A stretch of DNA of 64,000 nucleotides from JAJPJE01 sp963848375 (GTDB lineage: Bacteria > Acidobacteriota > Terriglobia > Terriglobales > Acidobacteriaceae), in contig CAWKDK010000015.1 in assembly GCA_963848375.1 (NCBI GenBank), forward strand, positions 102,000 to 165,999. The letters run 5' to 3'. The notes under the pieces are model-generated. The model had not been told where the DNA came from and searched no databases. It saw nothing but the letters and a program-made list of their open reading frames with translations. Position 1 is the first letter of the stretch; the number at the start of each line of letters is the position of its first letter. Made by a program: the position numbers and the translations under genes. Of the stretch, positions 1 through 7,956 are shown in pieces.

Positions 1-286
1 CGGCCTTCGTCCGATTGTCGAGAAGTTGTTTCGCCATCGGCTTCAGCGAAGCGGACGCCACGAAGGCGCGCGTCATACGATGACTGCGGAGTAGATCGCG
101 CTCACGCTTCTTCCGCTCGGCAACCGTCAATGGGCGCTTCTTCGATTTGTTTCGGGAAGAGTGTGTCTTGGTGCTCGGTTTATGCGAATCAGAGCTGGGG
201 GTGCTTGCCGTTTGCGAAAAGGACCAAACAGCGCTGCCGAGGAGGAGACACAGAGAAACTACGAATGCAGAACACCGGGAACTCAC
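1..286 (-). CDS. Secreted protein, N-terminal part only (possible lytic transglycosylase)
   Basis: This is the N-terminal 95 codons of a gene running off the left edge. Translation from a GTG at 286 gives a hydrophobic signal peptide (roughly residues 5-22, ending SFSQTA), then a Ser/Lys-rich basic linker, then a segment containing SHRMTRAFVASASLKPMAK. That last segment resembles the start of secreted lytic murein transglycosylases I associate with acidobacteria, but the catalytic part is outside the window, so the function is a guess. The start lies 9 bases after the stop of the GAF gene on the same strand, so the two probably share a transcript. Confidence 0.4.
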   Translation of the reverse strand, partial: MSSRCSAFVVSLCLLLGSAVWSFSQTASTPSSDSHKPSTKTHSSRNKSKKRPLTVAERKKRERDLLRSHRMTRAFVASASLKPMAKQLLDNRTKA

Positions 287-295
287 ACTCTTAGT

Positions 296-1312
296 TTAGC
301 GCGGAAACGCCGCTCCGAGCAGAGAGGGATTGTTATCAGCCAAGATACGGACCAGCTCCTGGTTGAACAGATCTGCGGATCCGGCCGCTGTCTGGCCGTA
401 GCGCTTCTCATAAGTCTCGCGACTCTTCTCGATGTCGTCGCGCAGCCGATCGTAGAGATCGTGATTCGCCTTGCCTTCGCTTACCTTCGCCTGGTTGTAG
501 AGCTTAATTTCTTCCACCAAAAGCTTGGCGAAGCGACGAGCTTTCTTGTGCAGATCGTCTTCCGGACCGGCTGCGGCGGGAGGAGCCACCGGTACTGCGA
601 CTACTGTTCCACCCGAAGACGACGCACCTGCTGCAGCCGCCATAACGGCCCCAGCGGCAGCCGCGATTCCGGCTCCATTCGTATCTGGGGACGACGCAAC
701 CGCCGATCGCCGATTCGCGCACAGCTCCAGCCACCAGCCAGTGGTTCGAACCAGGATTTCCAATGCTGCGGAGTCGAGTTTCCCTGCCGGATCACCGCCG
801 TCGGCGTAGAGCAGAGCGACGCATCGGTCACGAACAACCAGCGGCATCACCACAACCTCGTCGCGCGCCGGCCAGCCAAACTTCACGCCCGCATTGCCGT
901 AGAACTGCTCCATGCGGCCCGACACCGAGGAACGATTGGAGATTGCTTGAGCCGCCAGGCCGTTTCCGAGTTCCAGCGGCGTCGTACGGATGATCTCGTT
1001 GTCCTGAAAGCCACGTGCGCGCCACCCCGCGGCGGTGTTGCCGCGGACGACGAAAATGGCGGTGCGCTGGCTAAACGACGCGCACCCTTCCAACAGCGCA
1101 TCGAGGATATCGACTTGAGCGGTGGACCCCTGAATACGGTTCATCGCCTCGCGTAACAGCTCGGCAATCGGTTCGTCGTGATTGCCTCCCGGCAGGACAA
1201 GTTCCTCCGCCAGACGGCGTGCGACCGTTTCGCGAATCTGCGAAAACGAGTTGCCAAGTACTTCCGCAATGATCTGTTCAACCGCGTCCGTAAGTTGTTT
1301 CGTGTCCGCCAT
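296..1312 (-). CDS. GAF domain-containing protein
   Basis: 338 residues from an ATG at 1312, chosen because GGAG sits about 7 bases upstream; an upstream in-frame ATG at 1366 has no such signal. Residues about 1-60 are helical. A GAF-like ligand-sensing fold follows (about 65-205, with the VVVMPLVVRDRCVALLYADG strand pair). Next is an Ala/Gly/Pro-rich linker and then a charged helical tail (KLLVEEIKLYNQAKVSEGKA region), a combination I associate with acidobacterial proteins. There is no signal peptide or membrane segment, so it is cytoplasmic. No output domain is recognisable; it may act through its helical tail. It is divergent from the sigma factor at 1534. Confidence 0.75.
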   Translation of the reverse strand: MADTKQLTDAVEQIIAEVLGNSFSQIRETVARRLAEELVLPGGNHDEPIAELLREAMNRIQGSTAQVDILDALLEGCASFSQRTAIFVVRGNTAAGWRARGFQDNEIIRTTPLELGNGLAAQAISNRSSVSGRMEQFYGNAGVKFGWPARDEVVVMPLVVRDRCVALLYADGGDPAGKLDSAALEILVRTTGWWLELCANRRSAVASSPDTNGAGIAAAAGAVMAAAAGASSSGGTVVAVPVAPPAAAGPEDDLHKKARRFAKLLVEEIKLYNQAKVSEGKANHDLYDRLRDDIEKSRETYEKRYGQTAAGSADLFNQELVRILADNNPSLLGAAFPR

Positions 1313-1491
1313 GAAGCTCCAGCCGCCAACGGGAATTCGGATTCGGAAGGGGTGATTATATTGCAATCTTTGGCTTACACCATGGTTACCTAGGTTTAAT
1401 CCCTAGCGAGTAGTGGAAAACTCCCAAAATCCCCGGAAAGTGCTGATGAAAATGGATTTCAAAAAGCCCTGTGCTCACCTTAGAGACCGTT

Positions 1492-1497
1492 TACAAT
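1492..1497 (+). promoter_or_regulatory. Possible -10 element upstream of the sigma factor gene
   Basis: TACAAT lies 37 bases upstream of the ATG at 1534, in the 221-base gap between divergent genes. No convincing -35 hexamer is visible at the usual distance, so this is a weak call. Confidence 0.25.
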
Positions 1498-1533
1498 AGG
1501 CTTCCTGGATTAAACTTCTGAATCGGGAGCCTC

Positions 1534-2166
1534 ATGGGAGCCATCCAAAAGGTGAACGAACCGGCACCGTTGACTGAAGAGCTGGTACTGGTTACTGCCG
1601 CGAAAGCGGGGGATGTCGGCGCGTTCGAGGAACTCGTTCGGCGATACGATCGGAACGTTTTCCGGATTGCGCAGCACATTACGCAAAACCGCGAAGACGC
1701 AGAAGACGTAGTGCAAGATGCGTTCCTGAAGGCGTACGAAAATTTGCCGCAGTTCCAGATGCAGTCCAAGTTTTACACCTGGCTGGTCCGGATTGCGGTG
1801 AACGAAGCGCTGATGAAGCTCCGCCGTAGACGGCCGGAGCGCATGGTTTCGTTGGACGAAGAAGTTCGTACGGAAGAGGATTCCATGCCGCGTGAGATCG
1901 CGGACTGGAGCCCGAATCCAGAACAGCAGTACAACCAGGCGGAACTGAAAGACATTCTCGGCAAGACGATACAAGGTTTGCCGCCCAGTTTCCGCACGGT
2001 ATTCGTTTTGCGCGATGTAGAAGGTCTGTCAACCGAAGAGACTGCGGAAGCACTCAACTTGAGCATTCCCGCTGTTAAGTCGCGACTGTTGAGAGCTCGG
2101 CTGCAACTGAGAGAACGGTTGAACAAGTACTTCAAAGCCCGTAAGGGTGGGGACAGCAATAAGTGA
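1534..2166 (+). CDS. rpoE: RNA polymerase sigma factor, ECF (sigma-70 family, RpoE-like)
   Basis: 210 residues. Region 2 covers about 25-95: the YDRNVFRIAQHI segment, the DAEDVVQDAFLKAYENL core-binding helix and FYTWLVRIAVNEALMKLRRR. Region 4 covers about 140-195 with LPPSFRTVFVLRDVEGLSTEETAEAL and the recognition helix IPAVKSRLLRARLQLRERL. This is a complete ECF sigma factor, about the usual length. Its stop overlaps the start of the next gene by 4 bases (GTGA), and that gene encodes a zinc-finger anti-sigma protein, so the pair is co-translated and probably forms a sigma/anti-sigma switch. The signal sensed is not evident. Confidence 0.93.
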   Translation: MGAIQKVNEPAPLTEELVLVTAAKAGDVGAFEELVRRYDRNVFRIAQHITQNREDAEDVVQDAFLKAYENLPQFQMQSKFYTWLVRIAVNEALMKLRRRRPERMVSLDEEVRTEEDSMPREIADWSPNPEQQYNQAELKDILGKTIQGLPPSFRTVFVLRDVEGLSTEETAEALNLSIPAVKSRLLRARLQLRERLNKYFKARKGGDSNK

Positions 2167-2417
2167 CCTGCAAAGACTTCCTAAAGGAACTAACCGATTA
2201 CCTCGACGACGCGCTGGATACACGCACTCGTTCCGAGCTCGAAGAGCACCTTCAGTGGTGCCACAACTGCTACGTTATCTGCAACACCACCAAGAAGACC
2301 ATCGAGATCTATCGCGATTCGACCCTTTATGAACTTCCCGACGATTTGCGTGGCCGTTTACGGTCAGCAATCATGACAAAATGCCGGGCCAAGAAGCCGA
2401 GCACCTCCGGGGCTTAG
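2163..2417 (+). CDS. Anti-sigma factor, zinc-finger (ZAS/RsrA-like)
   Basis: 84 residues from a GTG overlapping the sigma factor stop by 4 bases. It carries the ZAS signature: Cys3, then a helix, then His29-x3-Cys33-x2-Cys36 (EEHLQWCHNC). There is no membrane segment, so it is a soluble anti-sigma factor that would hold the upstream ECF sigma factor and release it on a cytoplasmic signal, perhaps thiol oxidation or zinc loss as in RsrA. The C-terminal half is short and basic, and no separate sensor domain is present. Confidence 0.85.
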   Translation: MTCKDFLKELTDYLDDALDTRTRSELEEHLQWCHNCYVICNTTKKTIEIYRDSTLYELPDDLRGRLRSAIMTKCRAKKPSTSGA

Positions 2418-2582
2418 TCTTCCATTGCCATCCTGCAATGATTTGCACTCCTAAGTGCAAGGAAACACTTCTCTTCTTTTCTCTCCGAACGAAACGAAAC
2501 CTAATCCCGAGTTCCCGAATCTAAGTAGTCAGATGTGGGCGGCTCTCTCCCAGGGTCGCCAGGTTCTGGAGGGAGGTACCTC

Positions 2583-2822
2583 ATGTTCCGCAGATTGATG
2601 GAAGGATTCTTTGGCTGTTCCCACGCCAACTACAGTTTTCCAAGGAGCAAAAGACCTGGTGAACGCCGTACCGGCGCAGCAGCGCTGACGGGAACATATG
2701 TTGTATGCCTGGATTGCGGCAAGGAGTTCGCCTACGACTGGCAACAGATGAAGGTCGTTCAGCCTGACCATAAGCCGGCTTCGGCGCTTGCTGAGCCTGC
2801 CCGCTCTTACGCAACAAAATAG
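2583..2822 (+). CDS. Small conserved protein with a Cys-x2-Cys motif
   Basis: 79 residues starting at the ATG preceded by GGAGG about 9 bases upstream (2569-2573). N-terminal FFGCSHANYSFP and central VVCLDCGKEFAYDW place a Cys/His pair and a Cys-x2-Cys pair that could bind one zinc. There is no signal peptide. It is 165 bases after the anti-sigma gene, on the same strand, and ends just before a strong terminator, so it may be the last gene of that unit. Function unknown. Confidence 0.65.
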   Translation: MFRRLMEGFFGCSHANYSFPRSKRPGERRTGAAALTGTYVVCLDCGKEFAYDWQQMKVVQPDHKPASALAEPARSYATK

Positions 2823-2852
2823 CTCGCGCCCTTCGACAGAATCTAGCGCATG

Positions 2853-2883
2853 AAAAAAGCCCGGCGACTTTGCCGGGCTTTTC
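2853..2883. terminator. Bidirectional intrinsic terminator
   Basis: A perfect 7-bp stem (GCCCGGC at 2859-2865, GCCGGGC at 2872-2878) with a 6-base loop is flanked by six A on the left and four T on the right. It can therefore end transcripts from the + gene at 2583 and from the convergent protease gene at 2903. Confidence 0.85.
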
Positions 2884-2902
2884 TATCTAGGTTCAAGCAG
2901 CT

Positions 2903-4147
2903 TCAGTCGTCGCGCTTCTTCAGCGTCGGGCGATCATCGCCGCTGTTTGATCCTGAGTTGCTGCTCGTGCTGTTGCCGTTTCCGCTTCCGTTCGTAGTGC
3001 TGCTATCGCCCGAAGAGGTGCGGCGCAGTGTCGGACGGTTTGTATCCTTCTCCTCCTGAATCTTGTGGCGATTCTCAAGCACAGCGAGACGCGCTTTCAC
3101 ACTGTCGAATTCCGACGTGTCGAGAACATATTCAGGCTTCGACGGAAGAATCTTTGCAATCTCCTGCTGTGACTTCTCTATGCGATCAGGAGTTGGCGGA
3201 TGCGTGGAGAATGCCTTCGCCAGCGTGCCCGGCTTCTTCTTCTCTTTCGCTTCTACCTTTTCGAAGAACGCAATAAACGATTGCGGATCGTATCCCGTCT
3301 TGTACATATATTCCAAGCCGAGGTAATCCGCCTGCGCTTCGAATTCGCGCGAGAAGCTGAGGAAGGTCAGCGGCAGTGCCAGACTCATGGCATTGTAGGC
3401 AGCGTAACCAATTCCGCCTCCCACGAAGATCAACGGAATCGTCGCGAAATTGGCGTACTGTGCGCGGGTCATCTGCCGAGTGGCATGCCGGGCCGCCACG
3501 TGAGCGATTTCGTGCGCCATCACGCCAGCAAGTTCGGATTCATTGTCCGCCGCCAGAATCAGGCCTGAGTTCACGTAGAAAAATCCGCCCGGGAGCGCGA
3601 ATGCGTTGATCTCATCCGAGTCGACCACCTTGATCGTGAACGGCACTTTCGCATCCGAGTTCCGCACCAGATTCTGCCCGATGCGGTTGACATACTCGGT
3701 CACAACCGGATCCTGCACCAGCTTTACGCTCGCTTCGACCTGCTGGGCGTAGGACTTGCCCATCTGAATTTCTTTTTCCAGCGAGTACCAGTTGCCTAGC
3801 TTGCCGCCGCCCATCTTACGGTTCCCGATGGCATCGATGTCGTTGATACCGCCGTCATGCTTTTCGGAAGTTGCCGCGGGCGTAGCGGTCGTACTCGAGG
3901 TAGTCGGCTGCGAGGCCGCAGCAGCCTGCGTATCAGCCGGAGGCGGCGCCTGCCCTGTCGAAACCGGCTGCTGGGCCGGCTGCTGCTGGCTCGAGTCGGG
4001 CGTTGACGCTTGAGTTTGAGTCGGCTGGGTAGTTTGAGCCTGAGTCGGCTGCGTACTCGATGGAGTCTGATTGGTCTGCGCCGCTGCTACGGGCAGGAGG
4101 CACAGCAAAAAAAGTGGAAAGCTGAGGAGGTACGCGCGTGACTTCAT
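2903..4147 (-). CDS. M48 family metalloprotease, secreted/periplasmic (BepA/LoiP-like)
   Basis: 414 residues from the ATG at 4147, with GGGAG about 8 bases upstream; a longer frame reaching 4315 has no signal peptide at its start. Residues 1-23 form a signal peptide ending AAA-Q. Residues 24-95 are a Gln/Thr/Pro-rich spacer. The peptidase domain spans about 125-350, with the zinc motif HEIAH at 212-216 and the third ligand Glu in SREFEAQAD near 270. The tail is Ser/Asn/Gly-rich and ends with charged residues. By family it is a zinc endopeptidase of the envelope that degrades misfolded outer-membrane proteins. No TPR domain is seen, unlike BepA. Confidence 0.88.
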   Translation of the reverse strand: MKSRAYLLSFPLFLLCLLPVAAAQTNQTPSSTQPTQAQTTQPTQTQASTPDSSQQQPAQQPVSTGQAPPPADTQAAAASQPTTSSTTATPAATSEKHDGGINDIDAIGNRKMGGGKLGNWYSLEKEIQMGKSYAQQVEASVKLVQDPVVTEYVNRIGQNLVRNSDAKVPFTIKVVDSDEINAFALPGGFFYVNSGLILAADNESELAGVMAHEIAHVAARHATRQMTRAQYANFATIPLIFVGGGIGYAAYNAMSLALPLTFLSFSREFEAQADYLGLEYMYKTGYDPQSFIAFFEKVEAKEKKKPGTLAKAFSTHPPTPDRIEKSQQEIAKILPSKPEYVLDTSEFDSVKARLAVLENRHKIQEEKDTNRPTLRRTSSGDSSTTNGSGNGNSTSSNSGSNSGDDRPTLKKRDD

Positions 4148-4348
4148 ATCCGACTCCCTTTGCGAGTCGATCGCAATCTTGCTCGTTGGTTCCATTATAA
4201 GACCCAAATGGGTCTCCCCTGTCCAAATTGGATGCGCCCTGGAAGGTTTAGAAGCGCCCACTCGCCCGAGACCAGCAGTATGCGCAACTATCCTCTGAGA
4301 TAGCAACTCCAACATACAGAAAAAGTTGCGCGGATACGGCTTCGGACG

Positions 4349-4678
4349 CTATTTCGGCGGCATTTGGACGATTTCGACCCGAGTGGCTGCCCACTCTCCG
4401 GATTCGTCCTGAGAGGCTGTAACCCGGACGCCAGTTCCCTTCTGCAGAGCATCTGACGCCCTTGCAGGGTGGGGCTCCCTGCCAATCTCCTCGCCATATA
4501 CGAGTTCCGCGCGGGAGATTTCTACCCGGCGAATTGACCCGTTCGGCGCCTGCAGGTACACCCACCGGTGAGAATCCTGAGTGACAGGTTCTCCGACCAG
4601 CGTTCCGCGAAATGTTCCGGAAGCCGCTAGACTCGCGATGGAGAAACAGACAACCGCTGCCGCCAACAAAGGTTTCAC
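4349..4678 (-). CDS. Small secreted protein of unknown function
   Basis: 109 residues from a GTG at 4678. Residues 1-20 look like a signal peptide (LLAAAVVCFSIASLAASG). The mature part is beta-rich (GTFRGTLVGEP, GTGVRVTASQDESGEWAATRVEIV), suggesting a small OB-like or beta-barrel fold. No family recognised. It lies between two unrelated genes on the same strand, 201 bases upstream of the M48 protease start. Confidence 0.55.
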   Translation of the reverse strand: MKPLLAAAVVCFSIASLAASGTFRGTLVGEPVTQDSHRWVYLQAPNGSIRRVEISRAELVYGEEIGREPHPARASDALQKGTGVRVTASQDESGEWAATRVEIVQMPPK

Positions 4679-4782
4679 GCGGACTTGGATGCGCCACAGG
4701 CGTTTGTTGCTGTTTCAGAATTGAAACGGGGTCTCTCGAGGAAAGCTTGGGGCAGCCTTGGTGGCTGCCCCTTAACTCAATA

Positions 4783-6141
4783 TCAGTCGTAGTATTCCAG
4801 ACCGAGGTGGGTGATGAGCTCCTCGCCCTTCAAGTGGCGCAAGGTGTTCTTCAGCTTCATCAACTGGATGAACAGATCGTGCTCGGGATAGAGACCCGGA
4901 ACGGTCATGGGCGACTTGAAGTAGAAGCTGAGCCATTCCTGGATACCGAGGCCCTTGAGTGACGACGTGCGCTGTGCCAGATCGAGCAGCAACACCAGGT
5001 CGAGCACGATTGGGGCGGCAAGGATCGAGTCGCGGCAGAGGAAGTCGACCTTGATCTGCATCGGATAGCCGAGCCATCCGAAGATGTCGATGTTGTCCCA
5101 ACCTTCTTTGTTGTCGCCGCGCGGCGGATAGTAATTGATCTTCACCTTATGGCAGATGTTGCCGTAGAGCTGCGGATAGAGATCGGGCTGCAGAATGTAT
5201 TCCAGCACCGAAAGCTTCGACTCTTCTTTCGTCTTGAACGAAGCCGGATCATCGAGCACTTCCCCATCGCGATTGCCGAGAATGTTGGTAGAGAACCAGC
5301 CGCTCATACCCAGGAGGCGCGCCTTGAATCCGGGCGCCAGAATCGTCTTCATCAACGTTTGACCAGTCTTGTAGTCCTTGCCGCAGATGGGCGCTTCCAT
5401 TTCGCGCGAAAGTTCGAGCATCGCGGGAATATCGACGGTCAGGTTCGGCGCACCGTTCGCAAAGGGCACGCCCTCTTTCAGAGCGGCGTAGGCGTAGATC
5501 ATGGACGGAGCGATCTTCGCGTCGGACTTGGTCAGAGCCTTTTCGAACTTCGCGAGCGAACTGTGAATTTCACTCGGCTTCAGGAACGCCTCGGTGGACG
5601 CACACCAGACCATCACCAGCCGGTCGGCCTTGCTGCTTTTGCGGAACTTGCGGATATCGTCACGTACCTGTTCCGCCAGGTCCATCTTCGACTTGCCTTT
5701 TTTCTTGTTGGGACCGTCGATGTTGCGGATGTAATTGTGGTCGAAAACAGCCTTCATCGGCTTGATCGTTTTCAGGAACGGCTTCACGCGTCCCAGCAGT
5801 TCCTGCTCCAGCACGCCGGCCTTGCTGGCCGCGGCATACATGTCGTCTTCGAAAATGTCCCAGCCCGTGAAAACCAGGTCGTTCAACTTGCTGAGAGGAA
5901 CAAACTCATTGATCTTTGGCGAGCGGCCATCGGTGCGCTTGCCGAGACGGATGGTCCCCATCTGCGTCAGCGAGCCGATCGGTTGTGCGAAGCCTTTTCG
6001 TATTGCTTCCACACCAGCGACAAAGGTTGTCGCCACTGCACCCATGCCGGGGATCATTACGCCCAACTTGCCCTTCGCCGGCTGGATCTCGCTTCCCGGT
6101 TGCGAGGTCTTGCCGGATACAGAACTTTGCCGCGATGCCAT
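4783..6141 (-). CDS. ino1: Inositol-3-phosphate synthase
   Basis: 452 residues. The ATG at 6141 is preferred over the one at 6147 because AGGAA sits 7 bases before it. It is the NAD-dependent enzyme converting glucose 6-phosphate to 1D-myo-inositol 3-phosphate, the first step to inositol lipids or osmolytes. The Rossmann motif is IPGMGAVATTFVAG near the N terminus. Family landmarks in the middle and C-terminal half are GKDYKTGQT, STNILGNRDG and KVDFLCRDSILAAPIVLDL. Length fits the bacterial/archaeal type. An unusual ACTGA-rich spacer lies upstream. Confidence 0.93.
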   Translation of the reverse strand: MASRQSSVSGKTSQPGSEIQPAKGKLGVMIPGMGAVATTFVAGVEAIRKGFAQPIGSLTQMGTIRLGKRTDGRSPKINEFVPLSKLNDLVFTGWDIFEDDMYAAASKAGVLEQELLGRVKPFLKTIKPMKAVFDHNYIRNIDGPNKKKGKSKMDLAEQVRDDIRKFRKSSKADRLVMVWCASTEAFLKPSEIHSSLAKFEKALTKSDAKIAPSMIYAYAALKEGVPFANGAPNLTVDIPAMLELSREMEAPICGKDYKTGQTLMKTILAPGFKARLLGMSGWFSTNILGNRDGEVLDDPASFKTKEESKLSVLEYILQPDLYPQLYGNICHKVKINYYPPRGDNKEGWDNIDIFGWLGYPMQIKVDFLCRDSILAAPIVLDLVLLLDLAQRTSSLKGLGIQEWLSFYFKSPMTVPGLYPEHDLFIQLMKLKNTLRHLKGEELITHLGLEYYD

Positions 6142-6240
6142 AAGCATTTCCTATCAAAACAAAAATGATGATGCAAAACGAACTATGTTCTCGTATTGAG
6201 AGAAGAAAAGCAATGATGGTGCACGGATCTGAGCAGATTG

Positions 6241-6405
6241 TGAGTCGATCAGTCTCTGAGTGAATCAGTCTGTCAAAAGTATCTCCGTATGTCAGTACAT
6301 GCACAAGGCGCAGTTTCCAGCCTGACAACTCTCAGACTGATGTACTGAAATACTGATATACCTGAGCCGAAAAGACTGATCGACCTGAAACACTGAGAGA
6401 CTAGC
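6241..6405. repeat. Spacer with iterated CTGA/ACTGA motifs
   Basis: The gap between ino1 and the SDR gene contains many copies of CTGA, ACTGA or its reverse complement TCAGT (for example at 6256, 6265, 6322, 6336, 6344, 6352, 6362, 6374, 6384, 6392). Spacing is irregular, about 8-14 bases. It could be a low-complexity remnant or a clustered binding site. No hairpin dominates. Confidence 0.45.
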
Positions 6406-7254
6406 ATGCCCAAGATTGCCTTTATTACGGGATCGTCGAGCGGGATTGGATTGTTGAGCGCAGTGGAACTGGCGCGACGGAACTATCACGTGGTGGCGAC
6501 GATGCGTGATCCCGCGCGTCGCGACCGGCTCGACAAAGCATCGAGCGAAGCCGGCGTGAGCGATCGCATCGAAGTGGCGCAACTGGATGTGACACAGCCC
6601 CTCTCGATCGCCCATGCCGTACAACAGACAATTCGAGATCACAAGCGCATCGACGTGCTGGTAAATAATGCGGGCTTTGCGATGGCAGGCTTTGCCGAGG
6701 ATCTCTATCTCGACGAGATTCGCAAGCAGTTCGAGACGAACTTCTTCGGGCACGTCGCCGTGACCAAGGAAGTGATTCCCTTCATGCGAGCGCAGAAGTC
6801 CGGCCACATCATTATGGTGACCTCGGTCGCGGGCAGAGTTGGTCAGCCGGTGGTCGGCACATATTCGGCTTCGAAGTTTGCGCTCGAAGGATGGAGCGAA
6901 TCGCTGCGTATCGAACTGCGCTCGCTGGGAATTCGCGTGGTGTTGGTCGAACCCGGTGCGTTCGAAACCGACATTTGGGTTCGCAACGTAGAGATTGGCA
7001 AATTCGCCTCGGATGCCAGCGCTCCCAATCATGCGCGGGCGCAACGCTTCTCGGAGTTTGTGAAGAAGAGTGGCTCTAAAGGGCGTCCGAGCGCCGCAGC
7101 CGTAGCGCGGTTGATCGGTCGGGTCTCTGAGGATCCGAACCCAAAGCTCAGATATGTGATCGGAACGGATGCGAAGATGACACTCCTATTGCGGGCTCTG
7201 TTGCCATGGAAGCGCTACGAAAAGCTGGTGGAGAAATTCACCAAAATTGGCTGA
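6406..7254 (+). CDS. Short-chain dehydrogenase/reductase (SDR family NAD(P)-dependent oxidoreductase)
   Basis: 282 residues, classical SDR. The cofactor motif TGSSSGIG is at 9-16, the NNAG motif near 87, the catalytic Ser in VTSVAG near 139 and YSASK (Tyr near 151, Lys near 155). Basic residues after the second strand (MRDPARRDR) favour NADP. The C-terminal extension resembles retinol-dehydrogenase-like members, so the substrate cannot be stated. It stands alone between ino1 (divergent) and a toxin-antitoxin pair. Confidence 0.88.
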   Translation: MPKIAFITGSSSGIGLLSAVELARRNYHVVATMRDPARRDRLDKASSEAGVSDRIEVAQLDVTQPLSIAHAVQQTIRDHKRIDVLVNNAGFAMAGFAEDLYLDEIRKQFETNFFGHVAVTKEVIPFMRAQKSGHIIMVTSVAGRVGQPVVGTYSASKFALEGWSESLRIELRSLGIRVVLVEPGAFETDIWVRNVEIGKFASDASAPNHARAQRFSEFVKKSGSKGRPSAAAVARLIGRVSEDPNPKLRYVIGTDAKMTLLLRALLPWKRYEKLVEKFTKIG

Positions 7255-7281
7255 CCTGTACCTAGCAGCGTGCTTGTGACT

Positions 7282-7297
7282 ATGGTATAATGACCAT
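7282..7297. promoter_or_regulatory. Promoter -10 within an inverted repeat (possible autoregulatory operator)
   Basis: TATAAT at 7286-7291 is enclosed by ATGGT (7282-7286) and ACCAT (7293-7297), 23-38 bases before the antitoxin start. Phd/YefM antitoxins usually repress their own promoter by binding palindromes over the -10, so this is a reasonable operator candidate. Confidence 0.5.
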
Positions 7298-7319
7298 GGT
7301 CTTAAGAGGGAGTTGGAAG

Positions 7320-7553
7320 ATGAAGAAGATGCCGGCTGGCGCTTTCAAAACTCATTGTCTAACAGTAATGGATGAGGTGCAGGCGAAACGACAGCCCGTT
7401 ATTATTACCAAACATGGGAAGCCAGTCGCCAAGCTCGTTCCAGCCGACGAGAATACCGACAAAATCTACAATTTCCTCGAAGGTAAGGGCACCATAGTTG
7501 GAGACATTGTTTCGCCCGTAATCTCGTCGGACGACTGGGGCAATCTCAGTTGA
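7320..7553 (+). CDS. Type II antitoxin, Phd/YefM family
   Basis: 77 residues from the ATG at 7320, which has GGGAG about 8 bases upstream; a start at 7290 would overlap the -10 element. The N-terminal DNA-binding fold is clear: AGAFKTHCLTVMDEV, then PVIITKHGKPVAKLVP. The C-terminal third (about 50-77), rich in Asp/Ile/Val, would wrap the toxin. Its stop overlaps the toxin start by 4 bases, so the pair is translationally coupled. Confidence 0.88.
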   Translation: MKKMPAGAFKTHCLTVMDEVQAKRQPVIITKHGKPVAKLVPADENTDKIYNFLEGKGTIVGDIVSPVISSDDWGNLS

Positions 7554-7942
7554 TCCTGCTAGACACCCACGTTGTCGTGTGGCTCGCATTCGACGAAACT
7601 CGATTATCGAAGAGGGCAAGGTCGGCCATTGACGATGCACTAAAGAACGGAAGTGGCTTGGCAATTTCGGATGTTACGCTCTTAGAATTGGCCGTCCTCG
7701 CGAACAAAGAACGCATCCGCCTCAACCTTAGCTTGGAATCATTCTTACAAGAAGTCGAATCCCGCTTCGTTGTCCTGCCGATTACCGGTCGCGCATGCGT
7801 GCGCGCTCTTGGGCTTCCATCCGGCTATCCCAAAGACCCAGCGGATCGAATCATCGGGGCCACTGCACTCGTAGAGGGGCTCTCCCTGATTACAGCCGAC
7901 GGCGAAATCCGTCGTTCAAAGGCGCTTCAAACCGTCTGGTAA
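7550..7942 (+). CDS. vapC: Type II toxin, PIN domain ribonuclease (VapC-like)
   Basis: 130 residues from a TTG that overlaps the antitoxin stop by 4 bases. The PIN acidic residues are present: Asp5 in LLDTHVVVWL, Asp and Glu in ISDVTLLELA (about 41 and 46), Asp in DPADRIIGA (near 100) and Asp in ITADGEI (near 118). By family it cleaves tRNA or other RNA with Mg2+ when the antitoxin is lost. The subfamily with DTHxxxWL and a Phd-type partner is common on chromosomes. All key residues are intact, so it is probably functional. Confidence 0.88.
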   Translation: MILLDTHVVVWLAFDETRLSKRARSAIDDALKNGSGLAISDVTLLELAVLANKERIRLNLSLESFLQEVESRFVVLPITGRACVRALGLPSGYPKDPADRIIGATALVEGLSLITADGEIRRSKALQTVW

Positions 7943-7956
7943 TGTTCCCGCACCGA

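Noticed and set aside
161..1156. 331-codon open frame on the + strand
   Set aside because: It is antisense to the GAF gene, has an atypical Arg/Ser/His-rich composition and no ribosome-binding site.
5149..6168. 339-codon open frame on the + strand
   Set aside because: Antisense to ino1, which is a well-conserved enzyme.
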